A stretch of 12,696 nucleotides of DNA from Chitinivibrionales bacterium (GCA_014729375.1 WJKA01000465.1:1-12696), one strand, 5' to 3'. Positions 5,826 to 12,696 are shown, numbered from the stretch's first letter. Notes: generated from the letters alone by a model not told the origin. Numbers and translations: made by a program.

Positions 5826-8800
5826 GCCGGTTCCGCTGCTGCCGACCGTGATTGTCACGGTTGATGACGTCGTTTGTTTTCCCTGGTTATCGTGGGCAAC
5901 GGCAGTAAGCTCATGCACGCCGTCGGAAGCTCCCGACCAGATGAGGGAGAAAGGAGCGACCGCGTCGTCGCCGAGTTTATGCGCGCCGTCATAGAATTCC
6001 ACCAGATCGACATTGCCATCGATATCGGCAGCATCCGCGGTAAGTATAATATCGGCTCTCGCATCAAATGATGATCCGTCAAGCGGCTCGATAATACTGA
6101 CCGCAGGCGGGACGTTATCAAGGACGGTAACGGAGACCGGATCCGATGTCGTTTCCGCTCCCCGATCGTCAAACGCTTTTGCAGTTAACGAATACGTGCC
6201 GGTGACCACGCCGCTCCAGAAAAATTCATACGGGGCCGTGTCGTCGCTTCCCAGAAGCGTCGCGCCGTCATAAAATGCCACATTGACAATAGACCCGTCA
6301 TCGTCGGAGGCATCGGCGGTAATGGTAATATCGGCCGGTGAGTCAAACATGGCGCCGTCAAGCGGCGCGGTGATATTCACCAGCGGTACCTGGTTGCCCG
6401 ACCGGTCGTTTTCCGCGGGGCCTGTTCCGGTGGAGCCGTGATCGGGGAAATTCGCCGGATCGGTGGTGATCATGATCCGGTCGACCGACCAGCCGTCCTC
6501 ACGCCTGCGAATCTGTATGGTATGAATGCCTGCACCAAGATGGCCGAGCGGTGTAGCGCCGTGGAACCATTGAAAGGCGGAAATAATATTCCAGAAATCG
6601 CCTTCGGAAATGACAGTGCCGTCAACGCCGTACTTGGCAGAATTGGATCCGCCGTCAGGACCGCGATACCGGACTGCAATATAGTAGGTCCCCGGCGTCT
6701 GTATTTGGACATCGTAGGAGATCTCGCAATTTGTCTCCCAGGTATTGTCGCCACCCGAGGTGCCTTCAGGAACCTCCATATACCCCTCATCAGTATACCC
6801 GGCAATTGCCGTTGCGAGTGCCCAGTTTGTCGCATCCGAGCGCTGGTCAATAGCAGAATAATGCTCGGCTTCCATAACACAGATACCGTTTTCTTCGATA
6901 AATATACCTGCAGGCGGCTCGCTGAGCGAAAAGGTGGCCTCGGTATTCGGGGCAACTGCATTGGCGTTGATCGACCGGTCGATAATATCATTAATTGTCA
7001 AGGTATAGGTGGTGCCGTCCGCTAGGGTGTCTGTTTCCAGAATGACGCTCCGGTTTTCCGGTTGCAGCGATGCGGCCAGGACAGTAATGCCGTTGTCAAT
7101 CAGGTAGTTTACCGCGTTTTCTGCGGAAGCCTGTGTTATTGCTTCACTGAATTCGATGCGTACCTGGTTTTGATTACGCGCGGTCACGTGCGCAACGGTT
7201 GGCGAGGTCAGGTCATAAGCAATGGTGAACGCCGCGGTGATTACCGCGCTCTCGTCACTGCTGTCATCGAGAAATGTTTTTGCCGAGAGCGTAAACGACT
7301 GGTCGCCTTCAAAGTAGAGCGGCGCGGTATACGACGTCGATGATATCGTCGGTACTGATCCGTCAAGCGTATAATGGACCGTCGCATTTTGTGCAGAGGA
7401 ATTTATTTCGACTGTTACCGAGTCGGCAAAGCTTCCGCCCGCAGGAGTGATTCTCGGCTCGAGTGCAAAGTAATCCTGAATTGCTCCAAACCACGTGTCG
7501 CCCATTTTCTGTTGCCCGAACTGGTTCGGATGGAGCCCGTCGGCAAAGTCATCCATGTAAATCAATGCGGAATGCTGGTCGACAACAAGTACCGGTGAGC
7601 GGGCCGTGCTCTTATCGGCGCCGTACGCAGCTATGGAATCGTTGAGCACAACGACCCAGGAGTCGAAATACGCCGGTATTATCTGCGCAAGAAAAACGAC
7701 CACATCGGGATTGACACTCCGTAACGTATCGATGATTGCCATGAGTTCAATCGATGTGTTGCGGGCGCATTCTTCAGCAGTCATTCCGGGAATATCGTTA
7801 TCATAGCCGATATCGTTTGTTCCCAGATGTATCAGTACGATGTCGGGAGTGGAGGCACGCGCCTGGTCGCCGATCAACTGCTGCACTTCATCCGACCTGA
7901 TACCCCAGGCTCCCTGATGATCCTGATCGAAATCATATGGAGAGGGACCATCTTTGGTACCATAATTTGTGCCGACAAGGTTGGCGCTGTACCCGTTGGT
8001 GATCAGGTCCTGCCAGAGAAAATACCGGTAGGTTGGATCGCCGCCGTTACCTTCGGTGATCGAGTTGCCGATCGGCATGATTCTCCATTCTGCGGTGACC
8101 GTGATCGGTGCTGATTCCGTGCTTCCACCGAGATTATCGGTCGCAACGGCAGTTAACGAATGAGTTCCCATGGGAACATTCTGCCAGGCAATCTCAAAGG
8201 GCGGTGCGGTATCGATGCCGATTGAAATACCGTCGGCGAGGAATTCGACCTGGTCAACACTGCCGTCGCCGTCGAAAGCATCTGCGGTAATTGTGAGTTC
8301 TTTACGAGGCGTAATATAAGTATTGTCAATCGGCGAAATGACAGCCACGTCCGGGAGATCGTTTGTTGCTACGGTGATCGTGATTGCGGAGGAGGTTGTT
8401 TGCGCGGCATCATCATCGGTAGCCACCACCGTAATGGACCAGGATCCGGTGTCTGGAGCAATCCAGGAATATTCAAAGGGCGCGTCGTTGTCTTCACCAA
8501 GCTTGTTGACGCCTTCATAAAACTCAACCAGTGTCACATCGCCGTCTGTATCGGACGCATCAGCAGTGATAAGCACATCGCTGCCTTCAGTGAATGATGC
8601 GCTGTCTGCCGGGGATATGATGCTGACCGACGGCGCCTGGTTGGCAATGACAGACATATTGACAACAGCAGAAGTCGTTGCTGCCGCGTCATCGTCGGTC
8701 GCAACAGCTGTCAGAGCATAGGCTCCCGGCGCCGGGGAGTGCCAGGTAATCTCGTATGGTGCGGTACTGTCTGTACCGAGCGAGGTCGTACCCTGGAAGA

Positions 8801-11800
8801 ATTCCACCTGCGTAATACTGCCGTCGACATCGGAAGCATCGGCCGTGATCGTGACATCGCTGCCTTCCGTAAATGATGCGCTGTCTGCCGGGGACGTGAT
8901 GCTTACCGACGGCGCCTGGTTGGCAATGACAGACATATTGACAACAGCAGAAGTCGTTGCTGCCGCATCATCGTCGGTCGCTACAGCGGTGAGAGCATAG
9001 GTTCCCGGCGCCGGGGAGTGCCAGGTGATCTCGTATGGTGCGGTACTGTCTGTTCCGAGCGATATCGCTCCCTGGAAAAACTCGACCTGTGTGATGCTGC
9101 CGTCGATGTCGGTTGCATCGGCCGTGATCGTGACATCGCTGCCTTCCGTAAATGATGCGCTGTCTGCCGGTGATGTGATGCTGACCGACGGCGCCTGGTT
9201 GGCAATGACAGACATATTGACAACAGCAGAAGTCGTTGCTGACGCGTCATCGTCGGTCGCAACTGCTGTCAGAGCATAGGTTCCCGGCGCCGGGGAGTGC
9301 CAGGTGATCTCGTATGGTGCGGTACTGTCTGTTCCGAGCGATATCGCTCCCTGGAAAAACTCGACCTGTGTGATGCTGCCGTCGATGTCGGTTGCATCGG
9401 CCGTGATAAGAATATCCTGCCCTTCGTCGAACATCGAACCCTCGAGTGGTGATGTCAGACCGACGGTTGGCGGTTCATTTGTATGGGTGATCCCGAAAAC
9501 CACATAGCCGACCTGTTCAGACGTATGGTTTCGTTCGGTATCATATTCCTGATCTTCATCAATGGCAAGATTGATTGAGGCTAAAGCAACCGGATTGCTT
9601 CCATACAGCACGGCCCATCCACCGTTGTTGCCGTCCATGGCTGCAAGCGTTGCAACCGCGCCGGTTGGGCCGGCAATGCCGTGGCTGTAGCTGTATGGCG
9701 GTGAATCGGTTACTCCCTGAATAATATCACTTCCAAGCGCAGTTTCGAGGTTGACATTACCCACAGAATAGGATCCGGACTCAAGAACAATATAGCCGAG
9801 TATTTCATCGAGGCGGACAGAAATATCATCTTCACAGACGGTTTTTCCGACAACTATGTCTGTGCTTGACGGCGGGTTCGTAACCGAGCCGTCATGACTC
9901 CAGAAAACGGAAAATCTGTTGTCATTGTATGTCATGACCTGCCCGAGCACAACCGGATTCGCATAATCCTGCGAATACGAAATAGCTTCACCTGTCCAGG
10001 AATTGTTTTCATCGGTGCGGGTTGAAAGCATGGTTTTCGCTTCCATAGTTATTCCGTGTTCAACGCTGTTGTAGATGCCTTCCTGGGCAACGAAATAGTA
10101 AACATCAACCGGGGTAACCGTGCCGGCATCGGTGGCGTCAATGCGGACATCAAAGCTCGAGCCGCCTGCATTCCGTATCCTGACCACTGCGGGCTTGTTG
10201 CCGGAATCATAGTTGGGAGTGCATACGACGACCATTGACGCATACGAATACGACAGTGTGACCGTCTGCCAGGCGCCGTCAACATCCGGCGCTACGCCGC
10301 CGGCAAGCCGCGGATTGGTCGAGGCAACCTGGATTGTAACAATGTCGGATGTATCTGAACCGCCTTCATCATCGAAAGCAACCGCGTGCAGAGCGTGAGT
10401 TCCCGGTTCGACTGCCGGGAGCGTATATTCGTATGGTTCACTGAAATCTTCACCCAGCTTTAACGCACCTGTGAAAAATTCAACTTTTTCAACACTGCCG
10501 TCGCTATCGGAAGCGGAAGCCGCGATGAGCACGTCGGCGCCCTCGTCAAATGCTGCTGCGTCTGAAGGCGAGGTTATGGTTACGTCGGGCGGAAGATTGG
10601 AGACTATCGAAACCGATACCGGCGACGAGGTGGCTGAGCCGCCCTGGTCGTCGGTCGCAACAGCGGTCAGTACGTAGTCACCGAGCGGATGGTTTGACCA
10701 GAGAATTTCAAACGGCGCGGCAGTGGCTTCACCGATTTTTGCAGTTCCTTCGTAAAATTCCACCAGATTAATCGAGCCGTCTTCGTCGGTAGCGTCGGCA
10801 GAAACAGTGATATCGGCATTTTCCTTGAATGCCGTGCCTTCCAACGGACTGCTGATAGATACAATGGGAAGGATATTTACCGGTGCGCAATCAAATACGA
10901 CATACCCAGCCTGCTCGGTGGTGTGACCCCGCTCACTGTCACTGTGCATGTCTTCATCAAGGGCGATTGCAATCGATGACGAAGTAACCGGATTACTTCC
11001 GTACAGCACGGCCCATGCGCCGTCGCCGCCGTCCATCGCAGCCTGCGATACAACCGCACCGTTGGCAGTCGACAGACTGTGTGAGTAGGTGTATGGCGGA
11101 CTGTTTGTCATTCCCTGAAGGTTGTCCGCGCCAAGTGCGGCAGTGAGGCTGATACCTGCCTGGCTCCACGATCCGGATTCGAAAACAAAGTAGCCGATTG
11201 TTTCGTCAGTGCGGATTTTATCGGGATCTTCACCCACTGCTTTTCCTGCGTAAAGGTCTGTTGACGAAGGCGGATTGCCGCTGGAATTTCCATGGCACCA
11301 GAACACGCTCCATTTACTGTCGTTATAGCTCGTTACCTGACCGATTACTACGGGATTGGAATATGCCTGGCCATAGGAAAGCGGCTGCCCATTCCAGGAA
11401 CCTTTGTAATCGGTACCGGTTGAAAGCATAGTGGCCGCTTCCATGGTGATACCGTCGCCGGCTTCGGTATAAACACCTTGTTCAGCCACCAGGTAATACA
11501 CGTCAATCGGCGTGACCGCGGTCCCGTCAACATTATCAACCTTCATTTCAAAGCCGGTCCCTGCGGCATTCCGTATCCGGACAACACAGGGGGCGTGTGT
11601 GTTGTCATACACCGGTGTGCAGGCAACAACCATTGAATCGTACGAATAGGGGAGCGGGACCATTTCCCACGACCCGCCGATATTTCCGGCCATGCCGCCG
11701 AAAAGCTTCGGACCGGAGATAACAATTTCACCGATAGAGACCGATACAGGCTCTGAAGTTGATACGGCGGCGTCGTTGTCGGTGGCAACGACAGTAAGCG

Positions 11801-12696
11801 AATAGGTCCCGCCGGGCGGGGATTCCCAGATGAATTCCCACGGTGCAGTATTGTCTTCACCAAGCTTGGTCGAGCCTTCATAGAATTCTACGAGAATAAC
11901 ATTTCCGTCACTGTCAACGGCGTCCGCGCTGATCGTGATGCTCGATCCCGGCGTGAACTGCGCGCCGTCTGACGGACTGGTGATAGCGGCGCTCGGCGGC
12001 TGGTTGGCCACTACGGATATAGTGACAGTCTCCGAGGTCGTTGCCACGCTCAGATTGTCCGTGGCCACCGCTGAAAGCGTGTATGCACCTGCGGCAGGGC
12101 TTGCCCACAGGAATTCATACGGAGCAGTACTGTCTTGGCCAAGCTTGTTTGCGCCTTCAAAAAACTCAACCAGTGCTATACTGCCGTCCGGATCGTATGC
12201 ATCTGCGGCTACTGCTATGTCCGCGCCTTCATCAAACGATTCAGAATCAGGAGGCGAGGTGATGGCAACAACCGGGGGATCGGTATCGATTTCATCATCG
12301 GCAATGGTAACCGTTACTGAATCAGCCGGGCCGACAATATACGTCGCGGCGGGTGTAATGCTGATTTCAACCGTTTCATCGGGTTCGGTTTCAGTATCGT
12401 CAAGCGGGATGATATCGACTATTGCGGATGCGCTTGTGTCGCCTGCTGGGATATCGACAGTTACGGTTGCGGGCAATGCCTGGTAATCGGCGCCTTCTGT
12501 TGCCGTTCCCGCGGTGGTCAGTGCAACCTGGACAGAGATTAATTCCGGTGCAGGGCCAGTGACCGTGCCGGTGATTTCAACCGAAGCTTGATTGGTTCCC
12601 GGCTCGGCTGCATCGGGATCAAGGCCGGCAAGAGCTATAACCGGATAGTCGGCCTGTCCGCCCGACTGGCTGCTTTCGGCAGGGCCGGTACCTGAA
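5316..12696 (-). CDS. Giant multidomain secreted esterase/adhesin-like protein (5' end outside window)
   Basis: The frame is open to the right edge (last full codon 12693-12695), giving 2459 visible residues. There is no start with a ribosome site; a TTG at 12476 is internal, because the Calx-beta domain continues upstream of it. Visible-residue layout: linker 1-16; Calx-beta 17-135; Big_7 142-234 and 235-328; unknown module A 329-610; Big_7 611-703 and 704-794; unknown module B 795-1076; five Big_7 1077-1536; GDSL/SGNH esterase 1537-1747 (Ser1545, Gly1598, Asn1627, Asp1719/His1722); chitobiase-C-like domain 1748-1834; SbsA/Big_5-like domain 1835-1930; CBM6-like 1931-2104; Big_7 2105-2197 and 2198-2290; CBM6-like 2291-2459. 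It ends at TAA directly after the last CBM, with no sorting domain. Long chains of calcium-type Ig domains (D-x-D-G-S/N-I/V in nearly every repeat) suggest an extended stalk presenting the esterase and sugar-binding modules outside the cell. The probable role is binding and deacetylating a polysaccharide; cell adhesion is an alternative. Confidence 0.92.
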   Translation of the reverse strand, partial: SGTGPAESSQSGGQADYPVIALAGLDPDAAEPGTNQASVEITGTVTGPAPELISVQVALTTAGTATEGADYQALPATVTVDIPAGDTSASAIVDIIPLDDTETEPDETVEISITPAATYIVGPADSVTVTIADDEIDTDPPVVAITSPPDSESFDEGADIAVAADAYDPDGSIALVEFFEGANKLGQDSTAPYEFLWASPAAGAYTLSAVATDNLSVATTSETVTISVVANQPPSAAITSPSDGAQFTPGSSITISADAVDSDGNVILVEFYEGSTKLGEDNTAPWEFIWESPPGGTYSLTVVATDNDAAVSTSEPVSVSIGEIVISGPKLFGGMAGNIGGSWEMVPLPYSYDSMVVACTPVYDNTHAPCVVRIRNAAGTGFEMKVDNVDGTAVTPIDVYYLVAEQGVYTEAGDGITMEAATMLSTGTDYKGSWNGQPLSYGQAYSNPVVIGQVTSYNDSKWSVFWCHGNSSGNPPSSTDLYAGKAVGEDPDKIRTDETIGYFVFESGSWSQAGISLTAALGADNLQGMTNSPPYTYSHSLSTANGAVVSQAAMDGGDGAWAVLYGSNPVTSSSIAIALDEDMHSDSERGHTTEQAGYVVFDCAPVNILPIVSISSPLEGTAFKENADITVSADATDEDGSINLVEFYEGTAKIGEATAAPFEILWSNHPLGDYVLTAVATDDQGGSATSSPVSVSIVSNLPPDVTITSPSDAAAFDEGADVLIAASASDSDGSVEKVEFFTGALKLGEDFSEPYEYTLPAVEPGTHALHAVAFDDEGGSDTSDIVTIQVASTNPRLAGGVAPDVDGAWQTVTLSYSYASMVVVCTPNYDSGNKPAVVRIRNAGGSSFDVRIDATDAGTVTPVDVYYFVAQEGIYNSVEHGITMEAKTMLSTRTDENNSWTGEAISYSQDYANPVVLGQVMTYNDNRFSVFWSHDGSVTNPPSSTDIVVGKTVCEDDISVRLDEILGYIVLESGSYSVGNVNLETALGSDIIQGVTDSPPYSYSHGIAGPTGAVATLAAMDGNNGGWAVLYGSNPVALASINLAIDEDQEYDTERNHTSEQVGYVVFGITHTNEPPTVGLTSPLEGSMFDEGQDILITADATDIDGSITQVEFFQGAISLGTDSTAPYEITWHSPAPGTYALTAVATDDDASATTSAVVNMSVIANQAPSVSITSPADSASFTEGSDVTITADATDIDGSITQVEFFQGAISLGTDSTAPYEITWHSPAPGTYALTAVATDDDAAATTSAVVNMSVIANQAPSVSITSPADSASFTEGSDVTITADASDVDGSITQVEFFQGTTSLGTDSTAPYEITWHSPAPGAYALTAVATDDDAAATTSAVVNMSVIANQAPSVSIISPADSASFTEGSDVLITADASDTDGDVTLVEFYEGVNKLGEDNDAPFEYSWIAPDTGSWSITVVATDDDAAQTTSSAITITVATNDLPDVAVISPIDNTYITPRKELTITADAFDGDGSVDQVEFLADGISIGIDTAPPFEIAWQNVPMGTHSLTAVATDNLGGSTESAPITVTAEWRIMPIGNSITEGNGGDPTYRYFLWQDLITNGYSANLVGTNYGTKDGPSPYDFDQDHQGAWGIRSDEVQQLIGDQARASTPDIVLIHLGTNDIGYDNDIPGMTAEECARNTSIELMAIIDTLRSVNPDVVVFLAQIIPAYFDSWVVVLNDSIAAYGADKSTARSPVLVVDQHSALIYMDDFADGLHPNQFGQQKMGDTWFGAIQDYFALEPRITPAGGSFADSVTVEINSSAQNATVHYTLDGSVPTISSTSYTAPLYFEGDQSFTLSAKTFLDDSSDESAVITAAFTIAYDLTSPTVAHVTARNQNQVRIEFSEAITQASAENAVNYLIDNGITVLAASLQPENRSVILETDTLADGTTYTLTINDIIDRSINANAVAPNTEATFSLSEPPAGIFIEENGICVMEAEHYSAIDQRSDATNWALATAIAGYTDEGYMEVPEGTSGGDNTWETNCEISYDVQIQTPGTYYIAVRYRGPDGGSNSAKYGVDGTVISEGDFWNIISAFQWFHGATPLGHLGAGIHTIQIRRREDGWSVDRIMITTDPANFPDHGSTGTGPAENDRSGNQVPLVNITAPLDGAMFDSPADITITADASDDDGSIVNVAFYDGATLLGSDDTAPYEFFWSGVVTGTYSLTAKAFDDRGAETTSDPVSVTVLDNVPPAVSIIEPLDGSSFDARADIILTADAADIDGNVDLVEFYDGAHKLGDDAVAPFSLIWSGASDGVHELTAVAHDNQGKQTTSSTVTITVGSSGTGAFVEQNGMCVMEAEHFTSIDQRSDVTTWVEETQIIGYGGDGYMEIPDGTGGGDNTWEVNCEIAFEIQISTPGIYYLAGRYRAIDGGSNSAKYGLNGVEINDKDFWEVQSNWVWFHTYYPLGHLDAGTHTINIRRREDGFQLDRLMIAIDENDLPEHHTTEVGPAESPRM
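5826..6383 (-). other. Big_7-type Ig domains 10 and 11
   Basis: Two 93-residue repeats (6105-6383 and 5826-6104) between the two CBM6-like domains, with 'DDDGSIVNVAFYDG' and 'DIDGNVDLVEFYDG' calcium-type loops. They are spacers. Confidence 0.87.
6384..6905 (-). other. CBM6-like carbohydrate-binding domain, copy 1
   Basis: Visible residues 1931-2104. Opens 'ENGICVMEAEHYSAIDQRSD' and continues 'GYMEVPEGTSGGDNTWETNC', 'PGTYYIAVRYRGPDGGSNSA', 'FHGATPLGHLGAGIHTIQI' and 'RREDGWSVDRIMITTD', then a 'TGTGPAENDRSG' linker. The E-A-E-H opening and R-x-E-D-G-x-x-x-D-R-I/L close resemble CBM6/35-type sugar-binding folds. Cys9 and Cys60 of the domain occur in both copies. Confidence 0.75.
6906..7193 (-). 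other. SbsA/Big_5-like Ig domain
   Basis: Visible residues 1835-1930: 'VRIEFSEAITQASAENAVNY', 'SVILETDTLADGTTYTLTI', 'NDIIDRSINANAV'. The 'V-x-F-S-E-x-I', 'A-x-N-x-x-N-Y' and 'L-x-x-G-x-x-Y-x-L-x-I-x-x-I-x-D' pattern is that of SbsA-type Ig-like domains found beside carbohydrate-binding modules. Confidence 0.8.
7194..7454 (-). other. Chitobiase/beta-hexosaminidase C-terminal-like domain
   Basis: Visible residues 1748-1834: 'RITPAGGSFADSVTVEI', then 'VHYTLDGSVPT' and 'SYTAPLYFEGDQSFTLSAKT'. The motif 'I-x-Y-T-x-D-G-x-x-P-T' followed by 'Y-x-x-P' and 'A' is the hallmark of CHB_HEX_C_1/Fn3_assoc domains, usually accessory to sugar hydrolases. Confidence 0.85.
7455..8087 (-). other. GDSL/SGNH esterase domain (acetylxylan-esterase CE3-like)
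   Basis: Visible residues 1537-1747. Block I is 'IMPIGNSITEG' (Ser1545, coded at 8061-8063), with Asn where most relatives have Asp. Block II is 'HQGAWGIRSDEV' (oxyanion Gly, probably 1598), block III 'LIHLGTNDIG' (Asn1627) and block V 'DGLHPN' (Asp1719, His1722). All four SGNH catalytic positions are present. The arrangement is closest to CE3-like lipase_GDSL_2 enzymes that remove acetyl groups from xylan; the substrate is inferred. Confidence 0.85.
8088..9467 (-). other. Big_7-type Ig domains 5 to 9
   Basis: Five head-to-tail repeats: four of exactly 93 residues (9189-9467, 8910-9188, 8631-8909, 8352-8630) and one of 88 (8088-8351). Domain 9 runs straight into the esterase ('ITVTAE' then 'WRIMPIGNS') with no linker, so this stalk directly presents the enzyme. 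Confidence 0.9.
8631..9467 (-). repeat. Near-identical 279-bp in-frame tandem repeats (three units)
   Basis: Units at 9189-9467, 8910-9188 and 8631-8909 have a strict 279-base period (93 codons). Units 8910-9188 and 9189-9467 share a perfectly identical run of about 137 bases (8992-9128 and 9271-9407). Units 8631-8909 and 8910-9188 differ at about 24 of 279 positions, counted by eye. The unit at 8352-8630 shares only its N-terminal part (near 8573-8630). This patchwork points to recent duplication or gene conversion within the array. Confidence 0.92.
9468..10313 (-). other. Unrecognised 282-residue module, copy B
   Basis: Visible residues 795-1076, starting 'PRLAGGVAPDVDGAWQTV'. It has the same three-segment layout as copy A ('PVDVYYFVAQEGIY', 'EILGYIVLESG', 'EQVGYVVF'). 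Best conserved are 'AVVRIRNA', 'GITMEA', 'NPVV-x-GQV', 'YND', 'SVFW', 'NPPSSTD', 'DSPPY', 'WAVLYGSNP' and 'DED...ER-x-HT-x-EQ'. Only one cysteine (module position 31) is shared with copy A. Confidence 0.75.
10314..10865 (-). other. Big_7-type Ig domains 3 and 4
   Basis: Repeats of 93 and 91 residues (10587-10865 and 10314-10586). Both hold 'D-x-D-G-S-I/V', 'V-E-F-x-x-G' and 'HAVAFDDEGG' / 'TAVATDDQGG'. Together with the module that follows they repeat the order seen at 10866-12272. Confidence 0.87.
10866..11711 (-). other. Unrecognised 282-residue module, copy A
   Basis: Visible residues 329-610, starting 'PKLFGGMAGNIGGSWEMV'. It has three internal segments, each ending in a 'V/I-x-Y-x-V' strand: 'PIDVYYLVAEQGVY', 'TIGYFVFESG' and 'EQAGYVVF'. 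The first segment has 'Y-S-Y-x-S-M-V-V' and 'V-V-R-I-R-N-A-x-G-x-G/S-F', which recalls H-type lectin beta-sandwiches. That link is a guess. Copy B aligns over all 282 residues without a gap at about 55% identity, counted by eye. Confidence 0.75.
11712..12272 (-). other. Big_7-type bacterial Ig domains 1 and 2
   Basis: Two repeats of 93 and 94 residues (11994-12272 and 11712-11993). Each shows 'I-T-S-P', 'D-x-D-G-x-I/V-x-L-V-E-F-x-E-G', 'K-L-G-x-D' and 'P-x-E-F-x-W' followed by 'LTVVATDN'. This is the standard Big_7 (PF17957-type) pattern; such domains are spacers or stalks. Confidence 0.88.
12291..12647 (-). other. Calx-beta domain
   Basis: Visible residues 17-135. Reads 'ISVQVALTTAGTATEGADY', then 'LPATVTVDIPAGDTSASAIV', 'IPLDDTETEPDETVEISI' and 'VTVTIADDE'. 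The sequence 'T-A-x-E-G-x-D-Y', 'I-P-L-D-D-x-x-x-E-x-x-E' and the closing 'I-x-D-D-E' are diagnostic of Calx-beta calcium-binding repeats of extracellular proteins. Confidence 0.88.

Larger units (their letters stand above)
9468..12272 (-). repeat. Composite repeat of about 1.4 kb: Big_7, Big_7, 282-residue module
   Basis: The order Big_7-Big_7-module occurs twice back to back: 10866-12272 (1407 bases) and 9468-10865 (1398 bases). The module copies have no gaps, and the Ig pairs differ by one to three residues in length. This is older than the 279-bp array, judging by its lower identity. Confidence 0.8.

Noticed and set aside
6438..7025. Plus-strand frame of 195 codons
   Set aside because: It lies wholly antisense to the CBM6-like and SbsA-like coding region, has no recognisable domain, and is explained by the codon bias of the real gene.
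8631..9467. CRISPR-like array
   Set aside because: The repeats are 279 bases, contiguous, in frame and code for Ig domains. There are no short repeats separated by unique spacers.
12474..12476. TTG as the start of the giant gene
   Set aside because: The frame stays open upstream to the window edge and codes for the first half of the same Calx-beta domain, so this codon is an internal Leu.
11935..12486. Plus-strand frame of 183 codons
   Set aside because: Antisense shadow of Big_7 and Calx-beta codons: Ser/Ala/Val-rich and low in complexity, with no family features.

Overview
The window reads like a stretch of a secreted-polysaccharide-degradation locus. All three real genes lie on the minus strand, so transcription runs right to left. 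Two of the three predicted proteins end in a roughly 75-85 residue beta-rich tail ending in a pattern like 'Y-x-L-x-V...', resembling the C-terminal sorting/anchoring domains of the Bacteroidetes-Chlorobi-Fibrobacteres group. Together with the mix of Big_7 Ig-like, CBM6-like, malectin, FN3 and SGNH esterase modules, this suggests an FCB-group bacterium, perhaps Fibrobacterota/Chitinispirillia-like. That assignment is an inference; nothing here (no rRNA, no housekeeping gene) fixes the taxon.

Region 5316-12696 is one giant open reading frame that enters from the right edge without a start. The 2459 visible residues contain, in order: the tail of a probable CBM-type module, a Calx-beta domain, two Big_7 Ig repeats, an unrecognised 282-residue module (copy A), two more Big_7, the same module again (copy B), five Big_7 (three of them near-identical at the DNA level), a GDSL/SGNH esterase, a chitobiase-C-like Ig domain, an SbsA/Big_5-like domain, a CBM6-like domain, two Big_7 and a final CBM6-like domain. 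Region 2522-5035 encodes a secreted SASA-type SGNH esterase with two FN3 domains, a malectin-like domain and a C-terminal tail. Region 217-2355 encodes a secreted, probably propeller-like protein of unknown function with the same kind of tail. Intergenic gaps (about 280, 166 and at least 216 bases) hold a plausible promoter, ribosome binding sites and hairpins.

Taken together, the two carbohydrate-esterase-like enzymes with different sugar-binding modules suggest cell-surface or extracellular deacetylation of a plant- or chitin-type polysaccharide; the substrate cannot be read from the sequence. The most interesting element is the duplicated 282-residue module. It is gapless between copies, apparently built of three internal beta-sandwich-like repeats, and I cannot place it in a named family with confidence.
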